A stretch of 64,000 bases of DNA from CAWHXG01 sp963833235 (GTDB lineage Bacteria; Pseudomonadota; Alphaproteobacteria; Rhodobacterales; Rhodobacteraceae), in NCBI GenBank assembly GCA_963833235.1, contig CAWHXG010000001.1, positions 744,001 through 808,000 on the forward strand, in the 5' to 3' direction. The notes beneath the pieces were generated by a model, which saw nothing but the letters and a program-made list of their open reading frames with translations, did not search any database and was not told where the DNA came from. The position numbers were made by a program, and so were the translations under genes. This document shows, piece after piece, positions 57,405-64,000 of the stretch. The first letter of the stretch is position 1. Each line of letters starts with the position of its first letter.

Positions 57405-58754
57405 ATGAGCGATACTTCCATCAACGCCTCGGCTGGCGAAGCCCCTGGTCGCCAGCTGCAGCAGACCATGATCAGCGCAAGCCGGCTCTTCGACGACAAA
57501 CGCACGAGCCGATTTACGATCGGCACCGTGTTCGCTCTTGGCTTCGTCCTGGCCTCCGCGGTCGGTTGGTCGGCCGTCATGCCGTTGACCGAGATCTCGA
57601 CGAGCGCGGGCGAGATCGTGACCAGCGAGGCCGTGCACCGTGTGCAGCACCTTGAAGGTGGCATCGTCTCGCGTGTCTTGGTGGAGGAGGGCGATAAGGT
57701 CGAAGCCGGTCAGACCCTTCTCGAGCTCGCTCCCAAGATCGCCGAGACCGAGCTGTCGCAGCTGCACACAAGGCAGGCAGGCGCCAAGGTGCGGATCGAT
57801 CTGCTGACCGGCGCGCTCGCCGGCACGCTCCCCGATGCCGCCGAGCCGGGAAGCGGGCATGCCGCCATAGTCGCCGCCGAGATCCAGGCCCTCGAAGCAC
57901 GGCGCGAAAGTTTCGAAAGGCAGACCGAGGTCCTGCGCCAGCAGATGGCCGAGCGCGAATCCGAGCGCATCATTCTCAATCTCCGCCATACCGCCCTCGG
58001 TCGCCAAATCGAACTTGGCGAAGAGAAGATAGAGGCGCAGCGCAAGCTGGCGGCTTCAGGCAACTTCCCGCGACTGAAAATCATCGATGAGGAGCGTGCG
58101 CTTCTGGGCCTGACCTCCGAACGAACCGAGATGGAAACCGAGAAGTTGCGCCTCGGCGAGCGCATCCGAGGCGCGGAGGCCCGGATCGCCGAATTGAAGG
58201 CGATCTTCGACTCCGAACTCGCGGCCGAGATCAGCACGCTGACCAAGGAGGCTGCCGAACTTGAACTTGCCATTTCACAGGCCAGTGACAGGGTTGGCAG
58301 ACTGCTTGTCTCGGCCCCCGTCGCCGGCCGAGTTCAGGACCTTCAGATCCGCTCGGACGGCGGTATCATTGCACCAGGCGCAATATTGATGAATATTGTG
58401 CCGGACGACGCAACCCTACGCGTCGAGGCAAAAGTTTCGACCCGCGACATCGGCCACGTCCAAGTCGGCCAACCGGTCGAGATAAAGGTTCAGACGTTCG
58501 ACTACAGCCGATTTGGCAAGTTGGATGGCCGGATATCCCGGATTTCGCCCACGACATTCCTCGACCCCGACGGAACTCCTTATTTCCGCGCCGTGATCGA
58601 TCTCGACCGTGACCATCTGGGCGCTGGCGATACGCTTCGCCTGGCGCCGGGAATGACCGTGACCGCCGATATCGTGACGGGCGAGAAAACCTTGCTGGGC
58701 TATCTTGCGACCCCGATCCTGAAGAGCCTCAATTCCGGGCTGCGCGAGCGATGA
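57405..58754 (+). CDS. HlyD-type membrane fusion protein of type I secretion
   Basis: 449 residues. Short cytoplasmic start, one membrane span near residues 42-65 (FALGFVLASAVGWSAVMPLT), lipoyl halves (GEIVTSEAVHRVQHLEGGIV and LLVSAPVAGRVQDLQIRSDG), a long coiled coil between them (Glu/Arg/Leu-rich), and the C-terminal beta-barrel part with the HlyD signature LRLAPGMTVTADIVTGEKTL. It links the inner membrane ABC exporter to an outer membrane TolC-type channel, which is not in this window. The frame is intact. Confidence 0.92.
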   Translation: MSDTSINASAGEAPGRQLQQTMISASRLFDDKRTSRFTIGTVFALGFVLASAVGWSAVMPLTEISTSAGEIVTSEAVHRVQHLEGGIVSRVLVEEGDKVEAGQTLLELAPKIAETELSQLHTRQAGAKVRIDLLTGALAGTLPDAAEPGSGHAAIVAAEIQALEARRESFERQTEVLRQQMAERESERIILNLRHTALGRQIELGEEKIEAQRKLAASGNFPRLKIIDEERALLGLTSERTEMETEKLRLGERIRGAEARIAELKAIFDSELAAEISTLTKEAAELELAISQASDRVGRLLVSAPVAGRVQDLQIRSDGGIIAPGAILMNIVPDDATLRVEAKVSTRDIGHVQVGQPVEIKVQTFDYSRFGKLDGRISRISPTTFLDPDGTPYFRAVIDLDRDHLGAGDTLRLAPGMTVTADIVTGEKTLLGYLATPILKSLNSGLRER

Positions 58755-58869
58755 GCGCGAACTGCCTCCATGGGGCAGATGACCTCCGCTGTCGTGCTCC
58801 ATGCCCTGCCGATCTTCACCAAAACAATTCTGGCGTCGGAACGGCATCACTCCCAGAAGGATCTATAAA

Positions 58870-61317
58870 ATGAATGAAGTCATGACTATGGTGGAGAGTG
58901 CATCTGTCATGCTGCTCTCGGTCCTAGCAATCTCCAGCCTCCGGGAGTGGTTCGCCCAACGGCCGTGGCTCGGCAGCGTGCTCATGGGCATACTTTTCGG
59001 CTTTGTCGGCATCATCGTCATGAACAATTCGGTCGAGCTTGTGCCAGGCATCCGGACAGATCCGCGGGCCGCGGTCATCACCCTCTCGGCCGCCTTCGGC
59101 GGGCCGCTCAGCGTCCTGGTAACTGCGCCGGCCCTCGCGATCGTGCGATTGATGTATGGCGGAACCGGAGCCGTGCCGGGCGCGATCTACATACTTGGAA
59201 CCGGATGCATTGCCGCCCTTTTATGGGTGTGGTGGTTCCGCATCGCCGGCCGCAAGCTCTCACTTTCCTTCATCATCGCTCAGGCGGCCGTCGCCGGCAT
59301 TGCGCCGACGCTTATCCTTCTCTGGGCCAGCTCAGCCCCGTGGAGCGTCTTCCTGGTTTCAAACGCGCTCGCGATCCCGACGAATTTCCTGGCCGCCGCG
59401 CTTTTCGGCACCATGGTCCTGCGCGATCAGGAACGTCAGATCGCCATTGCCGAGCGACACGAGAAGCAGGCGCAAATAGACGCGATCGCCGACAACGCAC
59501 CGGCGATCCTTTTCCAGTTGATCATGGACAGGGCCGGCAAGCCACGGTTCACCTTCGTCTCCAATGCCACAGAACGCCTGCTCGGGATACAGCCGCAGGC
59601 GCTAGTCGCATCGATCGACGCGCTCGGCCCGATCGCCGGGACGCATACGGTGGACGACCTCGTATCTCAGATGCGGGTATCGGCGGCGAGCAGCACGCCC
59701 TTGACGCTCGAGTTCGAATGCGTCCGCCCCGATGGCGGAGTTATCTGGCTGCGGATCGACGCCGGCAAGCGTGTCGACCGGTCCGGCCGCCACGTCTGGG
59801 ACGGCACGATGAGCAACGTATCGGAGCAAAAGCTGGCGGAGCGCATGAAGGACGATTTCATCGCGACCGTGAGCCACGAGCTACGTACCCCGCTCACGTC
59901 GATCCGCGGTGCGCTTGGGCTGGTCGTGGCGAGCGCTCCCGACCATCTGCCTGCCAAAGTCGCGCGCATGCTCGAGATCGCGAACCGCAACGCCGAGCGA
60001 CTGGTCCTGCTGATTAACGAAATTCTCGACATACAAAAGATCCATTCCGGCCAGATGCAGTTCGAGTTGCGCGAGGAGCAGCTTCGCCCGCTCATCGATC
60101 ACGCCGTGACCATGGCCCAGAGTTATCTGCCCGAGAAAGCCATCCGGTTCGCCTTGACCGATGACGCCCCGCGATGCCTGGCGAGCGTCGATCCCGATCG
60201 CTTCAACCAAGTGCTTGCAAACCTCCTGTCGAATGCAATCAAGTTTTCACCCAACGAAAGCATCGTGACGATCTCTCTGCGCCGCGTGGATGGGCATCTG
60301 CGCGTTTCAGTGGGCGACCGGGGGCCGGGGATCCCGGCGGAGTTCCGAGCCCGGATCTTCGATCGCTTCTCCCAGGCCGAGACCTCTTCGACGCGGAAGG
60401 CAGGCGGGACCGGGCTTGGCCTCAACATCTCCAAGGCCCTCGTGGAGGCGATGTCGGGCACCATTTGGTTCGAGAGCGAATTGAGGGCCGGTACCACATT
60501 CCATGTCGATCTGCCCGCGCTCGAGCGGTCTGCGGCTTCGGAGCCGGCCGCCTCGGCCGCGCTTCCACAGCTTCGCCGCATTCTGGTTTGCGGCTCCGAT
60601 CCGCAGATCACCCAGGCGGTCGGACTGTCGCTCGAAAATGACGAGCTGACGACGGACGTCGCCCCCGACATCGAGCTCGCCCTCGATCTCATCGCTGAGC
60701 GAAGCTACGCCGCCCTCGTCATCGACATGAGCACCGTGCCCTCGTCCGACCTTTTCCGCAAGATCAGGTCAAACGCACGCACACGCGATCTACCGGTCAT
60801 CGTGGTTTCGGGCGAGGTCTCTGAAACGCCCGAGCTCATCTCGGGCTCGGCCACCGACGTCATCGACTGGTTGGAAAAGCCGCTCGATGGCGACCGCCTG
60901 AGAGAAGCCCTGGACCAGGCTTTCACGTCGATTGCGCAAGCTTGCCCCCACGTTCTCTACGTGGAGGACGATACGTCGCTCCAGGAGATCTTGCGCCAGA
61001 ACATCGGAGAAAGTGTTCGCCTGACCAGCGCCACTTCGTTTGCCAGCGCCCGCAAACGGATCGCGGAGGAAGACCTTGATCTGGTCCTGCTCGATCTCGA
61101 CCTCCCCGACGGATCCGGAGTCGATCTGCTTGCGGACCTGCCCGACAGCGTGCCGGTCATCATCTTCTCAGCCTACGAGATCACCCCCGACATTCATGAC
61201 CGCGTCGGATCCGTTCTGACGAAATCCCGCGTTTCGGAGGTGGACGTGGCCAGGAAAGTCCTGGCCGCGCTGCCGCGATCGCGAACAGACGGCAATCCAA
61301 GCTCAACCGCCGCCTGA
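58870..61317 (+). CDS. Hybrid histidine kinase, 5TMR membrane sensor, PAS, kinase and two receivers
   Basis: 815 residues. Order: five or six membrane spans of the 5TMR-LYT type (GIIVMNNSVELVPGIRTDPR, AAFGGPLSVLVTAPALAIVR); a PAS-like domain (about 210-330, FTFVSNATERLLGIQPQALV); the dimerisation/phosphoacceptor helix FIATVSHELRTPLTSIRGAL; an ATPase domain with NQVLANLLSNAIKFS, VGDRGPGIP and GGTGLGLNISKAL; a first receiver (LVIDMSTVPS, Asp present); and a second receiver (VEDDTSLQEILRQN, VLLDLDLPDGSGVDLLADLP). The ATG at 58870 has GAAGGAT before it. It follows the secretion genes and probably senses a surface or envelope cue. With the Hpt and receivers nearby it could run a multi-step relay. 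Confidence 0.92.
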   Translation: MNEVMTMVESASVMLLSVLAISSLREWFAQRPWLGSVLMGILFGFVGIIVMNNSVELVPGIRTDPRAAVITLSAAFGGPLSVLVTAPALAIVRLMYGGTGAVPGAIYILGTGCIAALLWVWWFRIAGRKLSLSFIIAQAAVAGIAPTLILLWASSAPWSVFLVSNALAIPTNFLAAALFGTMVLRDQERQIAIAERHEKQAQIDAIADNAPAILFQLIMDRAGKPRFTFVSNATERLLGIQPQALVASIDALGPIAGTHTVDDLVSQMRVSAASSTPLTLEFECVRPDGGVIWLRIDAGKRVDRSGRHVWDGTMSNVSEQKLAERMKDDFIATVSHELRTPLTSIRGALGLVVASAPDHLPAKVARMLEIANRNAERLVLLINEILDIQKIHSGQMQFELREEQLRPLIDHAVTMAQSYLPEKAIRFALTDDAPRCLASVDPDRFNQVLANLLSNAIKFSPNESIVTISLRRVDGHLRVSVGDRGPGIPAEFRARIFDRFSQAETSSTRKAGGTGLGLNISKALVEAMSGTIWFESELRAGTTFHVDLPALERSAASEPAASAALPQLRRILVCGSDPQITQAVGLSLENDELTTDVAPDIELALDLIAERSYAALVIDMSTVPSSDLFRKIRSNARTRDLPVIVVSGEVSETPELISGSATDVIDWLEKPLDGDRLREALDQAFTSIAQACPHVLYVEDDTSLQEILRQNIGESVRLTSATSFASARKRIAEEDLDLVLLDLDLPDGSGVDLLADLPDSVPVIIFSAYEITPDIHDRVGSVLTKSRVSEVDVARKVLAALPRSRTDGNPSSTAA

Positions 61318-61341
61318 GAGAACTGCAAAAGGAAAAATGAC

Positions 61342-61722
61342 ATGAAAGTCCTCCACGTCGACGACGAGCCCGACATCCGCGACATCGCTCAACTCTCCCT
61401 GGAGCTGGATCCACAGTTCGAGGTCGACACTGCCGGTTCCGCGGCCGCGGCACTGAACCGGATCGAGGCCACAAAGCCCGACATCATCCTGCTCGACGTC
61501 ATGATGCCTGATATGGACGGACCAAGCCTATTTCGGGTCCTGCGCGAACGCGGCGACACATCCGACATTCCCGTCATATTCATGACGGCCGCGGCGCAAC
61601 GCGCTCTGGTCGACCATCTGATGGGCATGGGGGCGATCGGCATCATCAGCAAGCCGTTCGACCCGGTGACCCTCGCAACTGAGCTTCGGAACCTGCTGAC
61701 CGACGCAGGTTTGACTGTATGA
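61342..61722 (+). CDS. CheY-like response regulator
   Basis: 126 residues, one receiver domain: VLHVDDEPDIRDIAQLSLEL (acidic pocket), IILLDVMMPDMDGPSLFRVL (phosphoacceptor Asp), PVIFMTAAAQRA (Thr) and ISKPFDPVTLATEL (Lys-Pro). No output domain. It lies 24 bases after the kinase gene with GGAAAAAT before the ATG, so it is the kinase's likely partner or an intermediate in the relay with the Hpt protein at 49.2 kb. Confidence 0.92.
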   Translation: MKVLHVDDEPDIRDIAQLSLELDPQFEVDTAGSAAAALNRIEATKPDIILLDVMMPDMDGPSLFRVLRERGDTSDIPVIFMTAAAQRALVDHLMGMGAIGIISKPFDPVTLATELRNLLTDAGLTV

Positions 61723-61796
61723 ACTAAGTACAATTCCATTTGTGAAGCCTGAGCGGGTCGGCGCTTGATGCGCTTGGCGGTTCTCTAGCCGATGTA

Positions 61797-62235
61797 TTGC
61801 AGCCGAACACCAGCGAGCCAGTGAAGGTTCACAGAACCGACCCGGATCCGATGGGCGGGCGGCGGGTCGAACTGGACAACGCAGTCTGGCGCGCGGACAT
61901 CACTTGCCTGCCGATGCGGCGGGGATTCCTTCGCAATCATGGCGGTCATCGACGACGATTGCTGGGGCTTGCCAGCCTCGCGGCGGTTGATCGGTTCGCC
62001 ATGAGCCGCCATCGGTTTGAGGACAGGGCGGACCAAGGCGCAGGTCCGACGCGCTCGACGAGGTTATCTTGTACTTCTGGCCGCCCGAAATAAAATGCTC
62101 GGACCACGGTAGACCGTTCGCAGCCCTCGCCAGAGTTGACCCACTTCATGGTGAGTTCATCCACATCTTCAGGAACGCGTTACGGTACCTCCTTCATCGG
62201 GCGCCGGTGGCGATCGCCGAAGGATGAGTGCGCCT
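61797..62235 (+). pseudogene. IS3-family transposase relic
   Basis: Short pieces of an IS3-type DDE transposase core: NAVWRADITCLPMRRGFL is the family WxADITYxPM-RG pattern with the first catalytic Asp. The next part is in another frame (AIMAVIDDDCWGLPASRRL), followed by LYFWPPEIKCSDHGRPFAAL, which resembles the FNTDQGSQF region with the second Asp, and EFIHIFRN. Ends and inverted repeats were not found. It is an old, non-functional remnant. Confidence 0.6.
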
Positions 62236-62880
62236 GCCTGCGCGCCCGATCGACTGGCTCCTAGGCCCCCACCAGGCTACCCAACTCGATCGGCTCATCG
62301 AAACGCCGCAGGCACGGCACGCTTCGCAGCCAGCCGCCATTCTAGGCTTGCCAAATCGGCATGGCAATCAGGCAATCTGATCAGCAGGTCCGGAGATTAG
62401 CTTAGTTTCTATCAGATCATGCTCATGGACTGGAAAGCGCCTTACCGTCCGTGCCTGAACTCCCGTACCCATGCCGATCTCGGTGATGGAAGGCGATATT
62501 CCACCTTCGATGTGCCCACCCTCTATCGACGCCCGGAAATACCTTCGGTCGGATCACGCAGTCAACGACCTGAAAGTTTTTGGCTACGGGGGAAGCAGGA
62601 CATAAGGATTCTGATAGGCGGCTTGGCTGTCAGTTAAGATACCAGGGTTGAACGTGCGAGGACCTTGCCTACGTCGACCGAGTATTGCCTGCTCAAGCGA
62701 TTGTTGATCGTTTCATCCAGTTAAACTCCGAGTTTATTGAAAATCATCTATAACCTGTAGATCTCAGAAGGCCTGCAATACATTCCGAACGCAGAACTTT
62801 CTTCGTTTGGTAAGGTGTCCTGAGCTAAAAACACCTCGTTCGAACCTTGCTCCGGAAGGGCGGACGCCCCCGGGTCGCAT
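62236..62880. other. Non-coding, less GC-rich stretch
   Basis: About 640 bases with no gene. The composition is richer in A and T than the rest of the window (for example TTTATTGAAAATCATCTATA near 62733), codon structure is absent and stops are frequent in all frames. It may be remains of mobile DNA next to the transposase relic and probably contains the promoter of the LuxR-type gene. Confidence 0.5.
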
Positions 62881-62891
62881 TGGCCAAAACT

Positions 62892-64000
62892 ATGCAGGTC
62901 AAGATGGACGACGAGCTGATAGACATTGCCGAAAGCGCCATGGAAACCATCGCCGACCCCGCTCGATGGGAAGGTCTGTGCGACAAGATCGCGACGCGCA
63001 TGGGGGCTTCGGCCTTCATCGTCTATCAGTACGACTTGCAGGCTCATGCCGCGCCGATCGTGCATGCCGGGTCTTCGATGCGTGGCCTCGGGGCGCCACT
63101 GATCGCGATCATGGCCGAGGGCGTCCCCCCCGAGGAAGAATTCATGTATTCCCGCGCGGCTGCGGCACCCCAGAATGCCTTTCGGCGCGAGATCGATCTT
63201 CTGTCCGTCGATCACGACCGCGATCTCCCGCCGAACCCGTTCCGCGATCGGCTACTGGCGGCCAGCGAGGCCAAGTCGCGCAGCGGAATGCGCCTGAACA
63301 GCATCGGCCCCGCCCTGGATATGGCCGCAATGCATCTTCCGCAGATCGGGGCGGAGGTGCCTCGGGAGCTGCGCAGGCGGATGTCGACGGTGGCGAGGCT
63401 GCTGAGCAAGACCATCGAATCCGGGCGGGTCGTCTCAGGCTTGACCCAGCGCTTCTCGATGTTGCTGGAGCTGTTCGACAGGCTGGATTTCGGAGCGGCC
63501 TTCTGCGAGCCCGGCGGCCGGATCATCACCCCCAACCGCCGGTTCGACGAGATCGCCCGCGAGCGCGACGGGCTGACCGGCCTCGGCGGCATCGCCGGCG
63601 CTGTCCATACCGAAGATGCCGCAACGCTGCGACGTGCGATGGAGCGGGCGTCGCATCCCGACGCCGCGGCGGCGGAATCGATGGTTAGCCTCCGGCGCCG
63701 CTCCCAGCGGCTGCCCCTGATCGTGAGGACCGCGCCGGTGAAGGGCGCCGCGCACGACAGGCCCGGCCAGTCCAGCGTTCTCGTCCTCGTCGTCGACCCC
63801 GAGGACGAGGCACGCCTTTCGACCGCCGGGCTGGCGGCCCTGGGGCGCCTCACCACGGCCGAAGCCGCCATCTGCCAGCATCTCGTGCGCGGCATGCCGG
63901 TGGAAGAGATCGCAGAGCGGCAATCCCTTGGCGCCGAAAGCCTCCAGCGCCATATAGCGGCGGCATCCTCAAAGCTGGCCTGCCGCGACCGGATGGAACT
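62892..64000 (+). CDS. LuxR-type regulator, cut by the window end
   Basis: Open frame from the ATG at 62892 (or the ATG at 62904, or TTG at 62880) to the end of the window, about 369 residues so far. The first 300 residues are a sensor-like part (MGASAFIVYQYDLQAHAAPI, RLLSKTIESGRVVSGLTQRF, FDRLDFGAAFCEPGGRIITP), the last looking PAS-like. The final 50 residues are a LuxR-type helix-turn-helix (LTTAEAAICQHLVRGMPVEE, IAERQSLGAESLQRHIAAAS), missing only its last few residues. This architecture (large N-terminal domain plus LuxR) is common in Rhodobacteraceae. Ligand unknown. Confidence 0.75.
   Translation, partial: MQVKMDDELIDIAESAMETIADPARWEGLCDKIATRMGASAFIVYQYDLQAHAAPIVHAGSSMRGLGAPLIAIMAEGVPPEEEFMYSRAAAAPQNAFRREIDLLSVDHDRDLPPNPFRDRLLAASEAKSRSGMRLNSIGPALDMAAMHLPQIGAEVPRELRRRMSTVARLLSKTIESGRVVSGLTQRFSMLLELFDRLDFGAAFCEPGGRIITPNRRFDEIARERDGLTGLGGIAGAVHTEDAATLRRAMERASHPDAAAAESMVSLRRRSQRLPLIVRTAPVKGAAHDRPGQSSVLVLVVDPEDEARLSTAGLAALGRLTTAEAAICQHLVRGMPVEEIAERQSLGAESLQRHIAAASSKLACRDRME

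Noticed and set aside
56304..58007. Long minus-strand frame (567 codons) opposite the exporter and HlyD genes
   Set aside because: No recognisable protein pattern and overlaps genes with clear ATPase and HlyD motifs.
62807..63688. Plus-strand open frame of 293 codons near the right end
   Set aside because: Arg-rich translation. The overlapping frame from 62892 has a normal composition and ends in a LuxR-type helix-turn-helix, so that one is the gene.

Overview
The window looks like chromosome from an alphaproteobacterium of the Rhodobacteraceae (Roseobacter group). The reasons are high G+C, gene order and protein style typical of that group (TRAP transporters, a pob/pca operon, a carboxyspermidine-type polyamine operon) and many ABC importers for sugars and nucleosides. 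This assignment is an inference from gene content. No rRNA, tRNA or CRISPR array was seen.

Layout. 1-2.7 kb: the start of a membrane protein, a glutathione-reductase-like flavoenzyme, a secreted acidic PRC-barrel protein and a small conserved-looking protein. 2.8-8.1 kb: a compact polyamine operon (speA, carboxy(nor)spermidine dehydrogenase, carboxy(nor)spermidine decarboxylase, agmatinase) that could take arginine to spermidine or norspermidine. 8.2-9.0 kb: a secreted protein of unknown function. 9.3-15.5 kb: a short-chain dehydrogenase, then a nucleoside uptake operon (BMP-type binding protein, double ATPase, two permeases) ending in a nucleoside hydrolase. 15.7-24.3 kb: an aromatic acid island on the minus strand, TRAP dctPQM-pobA-pcaC-pcaH-pcaG-pcaB, with a divergent IclR regulator. 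24.4-29.2 kb: broken genes, including a ferredoxin reductase, a LysR regulator, a dctM tail, an extradiol dioxygenase, two TetR regulators and a DUF2461 protein. 29.6-49.0 kb: two back-to-back catabolic operons around a LacI/desaturase promoter. Each carries a ribose-type ABC importer. The minus operon has three Gfo/Idh/MocA oxidoreductases, two SDRs, an isomerase and an RpiR regulator. The plus operon has MocD-like desaturase, MocE-like Rieske ferredoxin, a PanB-like protein, a mutarotase-like protein and a 2-hydroxyacid dehydrogenase. This resembles rhizopine or O-methyl-inositol catabolism. 49.2-61.7 kb: a surface adhesion locus. A large secreted repeat protein, a receiver protein and an Hpt protein face two ABC half-exporters, an HlyD-type adaptor, a hybrid histidine kinase and a CheY-like receiver. 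61.7-62.9 kb: an IS3-type transposase relic and non-coding DNA. 62.9-64 kb: a LuxR-type regulator cut by the window end.

A striking property is the uneven spread of broken reading frames. None is seen in 1-15.7 kb or 57.4-61.7 kb, but about twenty genes between 16.9 and 57.4 kb are shifted, several of them by compensating pairs of indels. In the clearest cases the protein sequence between the shifts still matches its family, so the damage is very recent or is sequencing error. Those genes are marked as disrupted and their positions refer to the whole reconstructed gene.

The most interesting candidates are the exporter pair, whose two ATPase halves have complementary lost motifs as in asymmetric heterodimeric ABC exporters (unusual for type I secretion); the PanB-fold protein that has lost its metal-binding residues inside a MocD/MocE cluster; and the glutathione-reductase-like enzyme in which both NADPH-phosphate-binding arginines are aspartates.
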